In this document: one piece after another, positions 1 through 10,989 of the stretch | How the letters are laid out: the number at the start of each line of letters is the position of its first letter | Position numbering within the stretch: the stretch's first letter is position 1 | Assembly (NCBI GenBank): GCA_037349105.1 | Contig: JAYJMM010000004.1 | Coordinates: forward strand, 1,081,001 to 1,145,000 | Direction of reading: 5' to 3' | DNA: 64,000 nt | Source of the DNA: Limnomonas spitsbergensis | Lineage: Eukaryota; Chlorophyta; Chlorophyceae; Chlamydomonadales | Program-made: the position numbers and the translations under genes | The notes under the pieces: model-generated | The model's database searches: none | The model's input: the letters and a program-made list of their open reading frames with translations, nothing else | What the model was told of the DNA's origin: nothing

Positions 1-599
1 AGCAGGACCCAGAGGTTGACATGCAAGGCATTTTGTGAAACGTGCAAACACGTCTCGGGTCGCAATTTCGACCATTTGCCTCCAATTTCATGCATGATCT
101 TTCAATTTCAAATTATCAAGGTCTCAATTTCCGAATTTCGAGGTTTGTCAAGGTTTTAATTTTCGTTTCGTGAGCAAAGACCTCCGATTTCAAATGTACA
201 GATCAGTGAATTCAAACATGGGCCTTCAATTTCAAAAGCATATTAAATATTCGAATTTTGGGGCTCCGATTGGGCTGCAGGGTATCATCATGTAACAAGC
301 GGAATGATCCAGACTGCCGTTCTGGCGAGCGGTATTTCATGTAAAATCATTTTTTTGGTCAAAGGGACTGTGTCTAGGTTTGGCATTGTAGCACAATACA
401 GAAAGAAACGGTACGCTACGGTACAGGTTTAGCCCTATCTTACTACCAAGATAGCATGATACAACACGACGTGGTGCGATCCAGCACAGGTTCAGCCAGA
501 TTGTGCTACCACGATCTGCATGGCGGCAGGGGCCGGATTATGCTCCCTCAGTGAGACGCTTCACCAATGCCGCACCTGAAAGTCGCACATGACGGTGAG

Positions 600-1010
600 G
601 AAGGTCAAGACCTCATCCTCCGAAAAGCCCTTCCAGGCCATCAACCAGTCACGGGCCTGTGGGGAAGAGGGTTCAGGGGTGATAACTAGGGTTCGTGGTT
701 TGGGGTTGGCCCCTCCAGGCAATCAACCAGTCACGGGCCTGTGGGGAAGAGGGTTCAGGGTTGATAACTAGAGCTCAAGGCTTGGGGTTGGCCCCTCCAG
801 GCAATCAACCAGTCACGAGCCTGTGGGGAAGAGGGTTCAGGGTTGATAACTAGGGCTCAAGGCTTAGGGTTGGCCCCTCCAGGCAATCAACCAGTCAGGG
901 GCTTGTGGGGAAGAGGGTTCAGGGTTGATAACTAGAGCTCAAGGCTTGGGGTTGGCCACACCAGGCTTTAAGCCAGTCACAGGCTTCTGGACAGGAGGGT
1001 TCAGGCTTAA
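600..1010. repeat. 82-bp minisatellite with embedded splice acceptor, unit-1 copy
   Basis: Units start at about 641, 723, 805 and 887, exactly 82 bases apart, followed by a degenerate unit near 969. Read on the minus strand, each unit contains TTCCCCACAG followed by GCCCGTGACTGGTTG, which is the 3' splice site and the first 15 bases of FmdA exon 13 (ARDWL). The array therefore occupies the intron just before the true exon and offers decoy acceptors. Confidence 0.9.
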
Positions 1011-2059
1011 TGATCAGGGTTCGAGGTTTGGGGTTGGCCATTCCAAACCATGAGCCAAACTCGAGTCACTGAGAGGCAGGGTTATGGGAGGCCATCCTAG
1101 GCCAAATGAATGAGACAGGATAGAAAATAGACAATGCCGGCTGTCGGGGCCTTGGGGGATAAAGGCATGGTTGAGATTCAGCAGGCAGAAACAAGGGAAT
1201 GCTCAATTCTGTGAACTTGCAATCCCTGAAACCTTTTAGGCCTTAGGGGCATGAACCTATGCCATTGTGTTATTTGTGTGTGAGGTGGGTTAAAGGGGGT
1301 AGCAAAGGTGGCGGAGAAAACCTGCTAGCTAGGGACACTGGAGAGACCTACCATCTCGTAGGCCCCCACAAAGGCCTTGTCGATAGAAGAGCCCACGTCA
1401 GCACTGCCGATCGTGCTGGGGTCCGCCAGGCTCTGCAGACAAGCATTGAGACGAGTTGGTCTTCGCTTATTAAGCTGCAGATGTGTTTGAGCCAGCGATG
1501 CTCTGCCCAGGCTCGCCTTGTCCCAGGTCAGCACCCAACTAAGGATTTTGCAACGCTTCCATAACCAGCTGTGCTTTAGTAATACTCCAACAAACACGAC
1601 TCAGTATTTTTGAGTCACATGAGGCACATGCTGGTGCACCCCTCAAGAGCTGCGCTGCCAGGCATACCTGCCAGTGTTTTTTGCAGTGGTTACCGCGTCA
1701 CTTTCAGCTACATTTCAAGTACACTGTGGCCTGTGGCCACCAGCCCCTGGCTCGGCCAGCCCTGCTGCCAAGGCCACCGGCTGGTCCAGGTTTGGTGTCA
1801 ATCGGCCCAGGGGTGGCCGCAGCGCGGCCCATCAAAGAGCACTAAACAAAAACACTCATACCTGCAGGTAGTTTCCATTGACGGCCATCCCTTGGACAAT
1901 CCAGTTCTCGGCGTTCTCAATCAGCGGAAAAGCGAGGTTCCTGACAACAGCTGGCGCAGTGTCAGCCTTGTGCAGCGTCAGCTTGAGCTTGCCGTTGACA
2001 CTTGTCTCAATGCCAGTCCCGTCAAACTCTTGAGTCACCCTGTGGGAAAGAACAAGATC

Positions 2060-2480
2060 GCAGGATACTGAACAGGTTCAGCTTGAATGCACTATTTCGG
2101 TAGCACGATACAGCACGAGAAGACATAAGTTGAGCTGAAGTCAATTAACGAGGTAGCACGACCATGGTTTGATCCGTCACAGGTTCAAGTTGAGTTAACT
2201 ACCAAGGTAGCATGATACAGCTCAATGGCACCATACGTTTAGGTGTAGCTAGTGCCTTAGCTAGAGTGTTCCCAACTTAACATGATACGGCACATGCTAA
2301 GCTTGAGTGTAGTACCAAGATACAATGGTACGGCATAAAACGGCACAGGTCAACCTTCGGTGTGCTACTAAGGTAGCATGGCTTGATTCGGCACAGGTGA
2401 AGCTGGAACGTGCCCCCAAGGTTGCATGATTTGGAATGATATGACTTAGATGATTTGGCCCATGTTAGCACAGAATGTGC
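2060..2480. repeat. Dispersed GTAGCATGATACGGCACAGG-type repeat cluster, unit 1
   Basis: Several degenerate copies of a roughly 50-base motif, built on a core like AAGGTAGCATGATAC followed by GGCACAGGTTCAAGCTG, lie in the FmdA intron before exon 11. Related copies are at 390-530, in unit 2 at 17400-17520 and 18900-19320, in the amidase gene (14105-14510, opposite orientation) and near 53460. Confidence 0.75.
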
Positions 2481-3647
2481 TCCCAATGTTGCATGACAGG
2501 GTAGGGAGCAGGTGGGGACAGCAGTAGAGCCACATACAGTCTTTCAGAACGGGCAAAATACACACACACACACACATACCAAATGGGGGCGGCAGCAGGT
2601 GAGAAGAGGTATACTTGAGAAGGGGGCAAACGACACACATGCATCAAATGGGGGCAGCAGGTGGGGACAGGTGCACTTCACAAGAGGGCACAACACATAC
2701 ATGCATCAAATGGGGGCAGCAGGTGGGCCGAATGGCTGGCTTTCATACTCCATGCCTCAGGGCCCATGATTTCCTTATTTACACCTTCTCGGCCGCCACC
2801 AACCCTCCCCTCATAAGTTGCGCCCAGCCATACTTCCTTAGCCATGCCCCCAAATTAACCTTCTTGGCCTCAGTGCCTATCCCAACCGCCTGGGCCTACC
2901 TGAGCCAAATGACAGTCTCCCATAGTGAGGAGGCCGCCGTCGACACCGACCCTCAAGTACAGAGAGCTGCCTGCGCCTAGGCGCCGATTGTCCATGTTCC
3001 CCCCGGAGCTGGTCGGAGGGATGGAGCTGGCTGGTTTAGAGCTGATGGGGGCGAGCCCGATGTTTCCAATATGAATATTCACCGGGACCTGCAAAATGCC
3101 AAATCAGGTGTGGGGTCGTTGGTACTGGCAGAACAGGGCAGTACAGGGAGGTTAACGCCGGTAAAAGCCAGGCAGTACAGGGTATACAAGGATGTAGTTG
3201 AGGATTTAAAATCCAGGGTATTCAGGGTATTCAGGGTACCAGGGTGGCAGGGCGTGCTCCTCATTACACTGCCCGCCGAACCTCACCTTGAACTTGGTTT
3301 CGGGTTTAGGGCTAAACCCTGAACTTGCCAGCCCAACCTCACTTAATCTTGGTTTCGGGTTTCTGGCTAAACCCTTCACCTTGCCCGCCCAATCTCAACT
3401 TGGAATTTGGTTTTGGGTTAAGGGCTACACCCGGAACCTTGCCTGCCCAATCTCACCTTGAACTTGCCCGCAATCGAGTATGACTCGGTGCCCGTGGGGT
3501 GCACGGTGCGGAGGCCGGGGTACTGGTAGCCATACCACTGCTGCATTCCATCGACGCAAGGCACGTGCTCGCCCTTGTAGATGCGGGCGCTGTTATTCCA
3601 GGTTACGTTCTGTGCATGACAAGGACGCAAAAGCACGGTCTTGTAAG

Positions 3648-3910
3648 TCAAGGCGTAAACAAAAGCAAGGCCTCGATGAGTGCCGCAAAGGCGTAAACAA
3701 AAGCAAGGCCTCGATGAGTGCCGCAAAGGCGTAAACAAAAGCAAGGCCTCGATGAGTGCCGCAAAGGCGTAAACAAAAGCAAGGCCTCGATGAGTGCCGC
3801 AAAGGCGTAAACAAAAGCAAGGCCTCGATGAGTCCCGCAAAGGCGTAAACAAAAGCAAGGCCTCGATGAGTGCCGCAAAGGCGTAAACAAAAGCAAGGCC
3901 TTGGAGGCCA
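3648..3910. repeat. 38-bp minisatellite in FmdA intron 8, unit 1
   Basis: About seven nearly identical copies of a 38-base unit (starts near 3651, 3689, 3727, 3765, 3803, 3841 and 3879; core GGCGTAAACAAAAGCAAGGC). It lies about 40 bases upstream of exon 9 in the transcript sense. Because 38 is not a multiple of three, long overlapping repeat ORFs arise in several frames; these are not genes. Confidence 0.95.
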
Positions 3911-6900
3911 AGGCATGAAAGAGGCTACCACAGCAATGCCACAGACTATCTACCAAGATTGTTTGACTCGAGGGACACATGACACTTGCCGTGCGGCCAT
4001 GATGGGCACCCAAACGCGGTTCAGCCTATCAGCAGTCTGGCCTTCACTGGGCGCAAGTCTGAACATCAAGTAACTCACTGCACTGAGCTCAGCGGCGTGC
4101 AGCATCATCCCCATCACCCCACCCCAAGAGGGCATCAGGTTAAAGGTCCAGTGACCACATCGATCATGAAGACATGAACCCATTTCCCCCCCAGAGCCAG
4201 AAAACAGCTAAATTTGGTGTTAGCATTGATCCCACACACCGTGTACGCATTTTCAAAGGTTCCAGAATTTGGAACACAGCTCGTCTTGGGTCCCACGTAT
4301 CCCGTGTCGGTGGTGTTGCCGTATGTAAACTGGAAGGTTGGAACTCCGTACAAGACGCTGCGTGCCGGGGTCGGGCAGGGTGCTGGGATGAGCAATGAGG
4401 ATGAGGTGCATAAAAAAAATAGTGTGGTCTGGGAGGCGGCATATTTATTCTACACCCTTGGGCACAACTGGAGACTCAGTCAGCAATGATTTTGCAGGCT
4501 CGGGGCACCAGTGGGTGGACAGCAAGCAAGGCAGTGGTACTTTGCACTGCATGGATGCCCTAGAAGGAGAAGGGTTTTGCTGTTGGCCAGCTCCTCGTCA
4601 GCTGCGCTACAGCGACACTCAGCCTCTCGCCAGCAGCATTGCAGCTACATAGACTAAGGAGTGGCCAGAAGGCATCCTGTGCATCAGCCCGTCGGCCGGA
4701 GGCTAGCGATTTGGGGGGCAACTAACCGGGCTTAAGACGGACGCAGGGAGGGTTGCTGGAAGGTACTGAAGGCAGTTTGACAACATACAGCACATTCTTA
4801 AACGGTAGTTCATGAACTGGTTCGCCTCGATTGTAACGGGCGATGGGCTCATATCTATCTATGCAAGGCAGGGTGTAGCTGCGAAAGACCCACTGGGCTG
4901 ATAATGAGTGGGCAGGTGCGTGGCAGGTAGGCATGCTAGGAGTTAGCAGGCACGAGGCAGGTAGGCATGCTACTAGGAGTTGGCAGCAGGTAGCTGGCAG
5001 ATACGTGGCCATGAATACACAGTGTTGACATGGAAGGCTGTTCAACAACCCGCTCGTCACTGGTGTAGAAGGAAAAGGAACTACATCCCGCAGACAGCAG
5101 GGTTGTCAGGGTTAAGGAAGCAGCGCAGCATGGGCCGAGCGAGGCTGCGTCCGCGGCGTGCTGTTCCAACCCTAACGTGCAAGAAGACATCCAATCGCGC
5201 GTGTAGCTCACTTGGCGCCCTTCTTGATGACTTCATAAATTGTGGCGACCTCACGGCGTAGCCCCTTGAGGAAGCCTGCGCCTTTAGCCTGGAACTGGAA
5301 GCCCCATCGCCCCGCGGCATTGATGCCAAACGTCTTTCCAGTTGCAGGGTTGGGGCGCGGGACCAACTCGAGGATATCGATATGCAGGACAGCAGCAGGG
5401 GCCGGATAACCAAGCATGTGCATCAGATACCCATTCACCAGTCGTGCCTGGCGGCACCAATCAATCACCTCATGATTTGAATTCCTGAAGGTAGATAGGT
5501 TTGAGCGTCCACTTAAAGTTTATACCCAGACCCTTCACCCTGAGCCCTGACTGACCCCACAATGCTTTGTAAGTACTGTAGTCAGGCTTGATCGGTTTTC
5601 TCGATATTTTGTTTGCAAGCCTAGTTTGCGGATGCCTACCTAAGATCGTCAAGGTGAGTGCACCGTTACTGATGAGACCTGTATGAACATTTCCGGTATG
5701 AATCCCCCCTCCACACACACGCCGTTACTGCTAATTCTATGCTGAGAACTGCATGGATGGCAACCAACGCGCGCGTACCGTCCCAGCCCAACCAACCAAA
5801 AGACAAACACACATGATGTACCTGAATAATGTCTCCAGCCACGGCACCACACATGTAGATGGGGCCGGTGAGAATATGCACGCCAGCACCGTCCCCTGTC
5901 GATCCTCGAGTATTGACATTTTGCTGTGCTCAGCAACACAAGGAACGGGTCACAACTTTTTCACAACATGCACATAGGTCTTGTCGTATGTGGGCAGCGT
6001 CAACCGTGGCAGGACGCAATAACAACTAGGTTCTCCATCCGAGAAGGGTTGGATGGGTGAAAGAGGTAGCTACTGCAACTGATAACAACAGTGATCAGTT
6101 AATCAGGACTCTCATCACTCAGGAGAGCTAGAAGGGACAGAACAGGGTCAGTGAGACAATGAGTGAGGATTATGACGATTTACAGGAGGGTGTGCAGGCC
6201 GGAGCCCCCGCCTGTCATCAATCCCCACCGCCCAGTGGCGGCAGGCGCCCATGACAGAGGAATGGGTGAGGATAGTGAGGAGTTGATGACCGAGCAGGTT
6301 TACAAGTCGAGAGCCTTACACGCCAAGCCACGGCCTGAGTGTGAAGCTATCCTATCTAGCTCTAGTATGTATGTGCACGTGCACTTTTTGCTCCCTCAGT
6401 CATCATGCCATGCATCAGCCAGCCAGCAGTGAGACAGTCGTCCATGCATACAGTAGCCACTGACTCACGTAAATGTCCTCGATTCCCGGGTCACCCTTGA
6501 TCATGCCCTCGTAGTAATCACCTGCGAGGAGGTGAGATTTATCAGGAGATATCGATAGAGCCTCGAACGCGACGACGAGCAAGGGCCTGTCCCAACTAAT
6601 GAAGGTGTTGTTAGATCAATCTGGAGGGCGAAAGCCAGAATTAAAGCTGCGCAGTGACCCAATCTACCGTACAGCAAGTACTATTAGTATTTGTAGACCA
6701 CCTGCGGTCGTTGCAGGCTCCCATGCATCGAACGGGCGGACGACGAAGTAGTTCGGCAGGTCGAGCAGGTTGGGTGAAGGTGATTACTGCTCTTCAGTTG
6801 CTACCTATTAGGACTCGCTCGGAAGGTGGTGATTACTAATGAAGCACTTCCGGCATTGACGAGCTCTTCCAGTTCCACCAATCATCAGAAGGGGAGGTTG

Positions 6901-7972
6901 CCTGGGTGACTGTTACGGTGGCTGATAATGGACACAACTATTGATGAACAGCTCACCGGCATGGTGGGAGATCATCTCGACGTCGACCGTGTCGCCGCTG
7001 TTGACCACCAACTTTGGGATGTTCTTGGTGACTGCAGCATGCATGCAGGCAGGCAGGCAGCCGCAAGCTCTCACCAGGCATATTAAGATTTACGCACGGG
7101 TCCGCAACCCTGATGAGCACAACCACCTCACCGCGCACTGTCTGAGGAAGCACTGTAAGCGATCGGGGCATCAGGCAAGGGCATGCATGCAACGACACGC
7201 ACCTGCACGTGCCACCTAAAGTCCAGAACACGTGCGTGCATGTGCTCGCACTGACCCGACCGACTCACATGTGTATCCCCAGTGAACAGTCGACGAGTTC
7301 GCCGTCAGGACGTGGTGGTGGCTACATCCATCGGGGTCAGCCGCAGCGCGTGCCGCACACTGGGAAGGGACGACTTGGCCTTGGGCAACTGCCAGTGCCA
7401 GCGATCTACACGATTGAGCATGGACCAGCCAGCCAACCAATCACTCAGTTCCCATCATCTTTCCGTGTGAGGATCAAGAGTGTGTGCGTAACTAATAATG
7501 TGCATGCAGTCTGGGTAGAGATGTCCAGCTCTGATGATGGCCGGTAAATAATCACGTGAATATTGATTGAGAATAATGAGCATTCAAGAGAGCGCGAGAA
7601 GTCGAGAATGATCCACGTGATCCATGCGATGCCAACTGACAAATAAAGGAATGCAATTAATGCGAGGGCGGCACGGTTGGTGCCAGTGCAACCAAGTCGG
7701 TGATGTCACGATCGATGCAAGGAATGCACTCACAAGAGGGCGACAACGGCGATGGTGGCTCCTTGCATTATATGCATTGTATTTTTTGTCGACTCGAAAT
7801 GACAACGCTTCTCACACGGCAAATTGTTACCGCCACACGGCAAATTTAGGCACCGTTTGAGCGAACACACGCAATTTGTAGTTTGTCAAACCCACAGTAC
7901 GTTCAGTCATCGTACTGCCTTGATGAAAGGGTCCATTTGTTTTAGGCCACACAACCAGTAAGAATTCCATTA

Positions 7973-8552
7973 CAGCACGTTTCCGACTGGAACCTGGGGA
8001 AAATCGTGTACGACGGTCTTATGGTCTTCGGGAAAGTTCCCAGGTGGGTGTTTCTCAGAGGCTGCAAACAACCCGGAGCCAGACATACACCGGAAAGTGA
8101 GGCCGCGTAATCTTGCGTGGTACAGGGTTTACTGCGATATTGCCGAATGTGTGCCTATACGTTATCTGCGCTGTTGCTTCTGCTGCTGCTGCCGCTGGTG
8201 ATGATAATGATCATGATAGGGATGACTCGCTCGCGTAGTGAGCAAGGCCGAGGCGGCCCGCCCGCGGCCTTTCTACAGGGCCGCCCCCATCACTAACGCC
8301 CGATAAGTTCATGGGAAGAAAAATGCGGCGATTCTTATTTGTAAATAAAAGGCATTCGAAGGCCTAAAACTTCTCCCAGCCCCTTGGTCTTTCCGGGGAG
8401 GGGGGGGGGGGGTCCCCGGAAAAACAAGAGACGTACTGGATGCCCTCTTGGTGATCTTATGGGACTGGGAACTTTCCCATGTCAGGCGTTTCAGTTCAAA
8501 ATGACCCGGAAACAACCCGGAAAGTTCCCAGGTCCCAGTCAGAAACGTGCTG
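7973..8552. mobile_element. PIF/Harbinger-like MITE (non-autonomous), unit 1
   Basis: The ends are inverted: CAGCACGTTTCCGACTGG on the left matches the reverse complement of the right end (CAGCACGTTTCTGACTGG), and similarity continues for about 30 bases with mismatches. The element is flanked by a direct TTA on both sides (7970-7972 and 8553-8555), the 3-bp target duplication typical of Harbinger-type elements. It is 580 bp long and no transposase ORF is visible. A homopolymer G run near 8400 differs in length between the two tandem copies. Confidence 0.75.
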
Positions 8553-8859
8553 TTAGTCACGTGAGCCAACGAGTCATCCATCATGATATGAACGGCTGGT
8601 GAACTACATGATGACTAACATAAAATGCCGTACACGGCCATCTGGTCTTCGGGGAAGTTTGTTCCGGTGCGACCGCTTCGGGCCCGATTCCACCTGCGCC
8701 TCGCCGGGATTAATAATCCCTGTGGCAGTTTTCTGGTTGTAAACAGATGGCACGGGAATGCGGCAAATGCAATTCCTCTTGCGCATGCGACGTGTTCGGG
8801 TACGGCGAAACCAAATCTCTTTGCATTACAGCCTGGCAAGCACTTCTGCTCTTGCGCTT

Positions 8860-9180
8860 AGTACCCTTTACGTTGCACTTTGATCTGCTCTTTGTGCTGT
8901 TCTTTGCGCTATTATTGTTTGTGTTGTTCTTTGCTCTCTGCGCCACTTACGCCACTCCTTGCGCTGCTCTTTGCTTTTTGCACTGCACTTGGAGTGTTTG
9001 TGTGCAGTTCTTTCTTCTTTGTGCTGCTCTTGTCTTAGCGCTGCTCTTTGCGCTGGAGTGCACTCTATCTGCTCTTTGTGCTGCACTCTGCTCTTTATTT
9101 GCGCTACACACTGCTCTATCTTTCCACGGCACTATGCTCTTTGCGATGCTCTTTGCGTTGCTCTTTGTGTTGATGCAGAG
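8860..9180. repeat. Degenerate CTCTTTG/TTGCGCTG tract, unit 1
   Basis: The stretch is built from loosely repeated words such as GCTCTTTG, TTTGCGCTG and TTTGTGCTG. It keeps an ORF open on both strands, including one of 146 codons on the plus strand at 8747-9187 rich in Leu, Phe, Cys and Ala. The two-strand openness and composition suggest simple sequence, not a gene. The same tract is at 25691-26011. Confidence 0.6.
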
Positions 9181-9224
9181 GTCCTAGGGGCCCTGGGGGG
9201 CAGGACTCTTATATCTAGACATGG

Positions 9225-9430
9225 ACTCACTGGTAGAGGAGCGTAGAGGGATGTCCGGGACGGTGTTGAGGGTAGACGAGTAGTCGGAGGGTTGACTGAG
9301 GGAGGACTAGGTGCTCCCGAAGGGAGACTGCTGGAGACTAATCATTTGATAGTGGGACAATCAGGTATTGAGCCTAATGGATTGATCTCGCTTGAAACTT
9401 CCCGATAACTAGCAGAGCTCGCTTGTAAGA
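9225..9430. mobile_element. Possible solo-LTR remnant, unit 1
   Basis: The stretch starting at TAGTGGGACAATCAGGTATT (9350) and running to about 9412 resembles 51652-51715, which lies upstream of a gag-like ORF. Shared words include TATTGAGCCT, ATCTCG and ACTTCCCGA. Both regions also share ACTCACTGGTAG further left. The unit-2 copy is near 26056-26261. The boundaries are unclear. Confidence 0.4.
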
Positions 9431-9571
9431 GAGGTGCAAGGTTTAACCAGTGAGGGTTCTGGTCTGCCTGGGCTTGCCAGGCGACCCTGCCACTTCCGTA
9501 GCGGTGCGTAAGCGCCGATAACGTAAGCCATGTCGCGTCAGCGCTAGTAACTATGGAGTACTGGTTGGATG

Positions 9572-9680
9572 ACCATTACATACCTCCCAGTGTTTATTTT
9601 AGACCGCGGAATACCGCGATCCGCGGTAAAACAGGGGGTAATCGACCCTGTAAACCTAGGTTTTCGAATTATGTAATGGT
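9572..9680. repeat. Small hairpin element with 11-bp inverted ends, unit 1
   Basis: ACCATTACATA at 9572-9582 is perfectly inverted at 9670-9680. The middle contains a second palindrome around CCGCGGAATACCGCGATCCG. The size and structure resemble a very small MITE. The unit-2 copy is at 26403-26511. Confidence 0.5.
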
Positions 9681-10229
9681 GACTGGTCAAACTGCCCTCA
9701 GACAATCATTCTGACACAAAGAGCAGGAACGAAATGGCGAGTAGAGTTTCGAAAGGCCGTAGCGATGGTGCTTGGAGATGCATGAGGGGCTCTGGTACGA
9801 ACGCCTGTCATGAGTTGTACTTCGAAGAAGGGCGAAATGCGGAGAGAGTGGCTTGTAGATGACGGCTACGACGACAGCATGAACAAGTATACTTGGAGAT
9901 GCAAGATCTGCGATGTCACTTGCGGGACTTTGAAAGATGTCATCGTCAGGCATGAACAAAGTTCCCCCCATAGGAGGAAATGAGGAATCTCGACCAGCTC
10001 GAGGCCAGGCTAGGCGGTTAGATTTATGAGTGTTTGACGCTCTGTGCCTCTGCCCCAACATTCATTGTTGCCGCCCTGAATTATGAAAAATCGCAAGCAC
10101 GTTGACTGCTTAATTTGACTCTGAGCAGTTGAATATTTGATGCTCTGTTTCAACATTATGATGAACTAAATTCTGAAAACAAAGCATTTTCAATGAAGAA
10201 ATTAGATGTTTCACGTGAGCCTGTCTCTG

Positions 10230-10345
10230 AACTTTGGGAGCTTCGCCCCCGAACCCCCACCGGGGGCTGGCCCCGGACCCCCATGGCAGGGGGGCTTGGG
10301 CGCCCCCCCGCACCCCCCCCACCGAGGCTTTGCCTCGGATTCATG
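10230..10345. repeat. GC-rich palindromic cluster, unit 1
   Basis: A series of short hairpins: GGGAGCTTCGCCCCC, CCCCCACCGGGGGCTGGCC and GAGGCTTTGCCTC. It sits in otherwise AT-rich sequence and looks like the GC clusters or palindromes seen in green-algal organelle genomes. The unit-2 copy is at 27061-27176, where GAGGCTTCGCCTC makes the last hairpin perfect. Confidence 0.6.
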
Positions 10346-10989
10346 GTAAAAGTTAGTTTCTAGAAAGTCCCCAAAAATGTGTCATGGTAAAATAAAGGTT
10401 CCTCTAAATCCGTAAAATAAACACTGATACCTCCCCCCTAGGCTGCGCGCCGAGCGCGGTGGAAGGAAAATGTCACAGTGAAATGGAGCATGGAATGTTG
10501 CAGAATTTAATTAATTAAATCTCAATCATGAGAACTTGATGCTGTTTCCGTAGCCTGTCTGAGAAACAGCGCATGCATGCTGCATCCCCAGCTGCTGTTG
10601 ATCATTTGACGTGGCCCCTTGCGTGTCGGGTGAATGACATGAGGGGGAAGGAGACACCGATTACTGTACATCGGCTAACCAGTCGTTTATCAGGTGTGTA
10701 CCCAGCTACCTAATTGCATTGAAGTCAACTTAATTGAAAGCCTGATGGGCCGGGGTAGCAGACCTTTCTTGGCACATCTTACAGCGCGTGCTAACCTGGT
10801 TACCATAAAAAGGTAACACAACATCCCGACACAACATCCGGACCAACCCCTCTTCCCCCACTCAGACAGGGACCCCCATGCCGTTATTTTTGTCAAATTT
10901 GGGGACAGCCAAAAGCGAATTCGAAAATGGCAAACCCATTATTCAGTTTTCATTTTATAATTTGAGGCCTGTTGTGCTAACAACCAATA

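Larger units (their letters stand above)
1..7768 (-). pseudogene. Acetamidase/formamidase, duplicate copy with two lesions
   Basis: This is the unit-1 copy of the FmdA gene annotated at 16815-24603. Exons on the minus strand, 5' to 3', are 7734-7768, 7269-7405, 6957-7031, 6469-6521, 5822-5923, 5212-5381, 4727-4878, 4240-4343, 3457-3609, 2900-3088, 1862-2039, 1352-1432 and 576-656; the last exon lies outside the window. Two differences from the intact copy would break it. The acceptor of exon 6 reads AT instead of AG (base 5382). Exon 11 is 178 instead of 177 bases, because one extra base near 2029 shifts the frame into a stop four codons later. A fallback AG 15 bases into exon 6 would keep frame with loss of five residues, but the exon 11 frameshift would remain. 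The other visible exons look the same as the intact copy, which fits a very young pseudogene. A sequencing error at 2029 cannot be excluded. Confidence 0.8.
1..10531. repeat. Tandem duplication, unit 1 (partial)
   Basis: This stretch reappears almost base for base at 17001-27362. The offset is 17000 at the start, 16836 after two 82-bp repeat units are lost, and 16831 at the end. About 25 substitutions or small indels were noticed by eye over some 10.5 kb, so the duplication is recent. Sequence identity stops just after 10531. Position 1 corresponds to 17001, so the left part of this unit, including its amidase gene and the last FmdA exon, should lie just outside the window. Confidence 0.95.

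Noticed and set aside
3648..3910. CRISPR-like regular array
   Set aside because: Units are contiguous 38-base tandem copies without variable spacers, inside an intron of a eukaryotic gene.
3418..4013. Three overlapping minus-strand ORFs with RPCFCLRLCGTHRGLAFVYA repeats
   Set aside because: They are shifted readings of the 38-bp intron minisatellite; the real coding part here is exon 9 at 3457-3609.
8747..9187. 146-codon Leu/Phe/Cys-rich ORF that looks membrane-like
   Set aside because: It arises from the CTCTTTG tract, the opposite strand is also open, and the ORF is unchanged in both tandem units only because they are very young.
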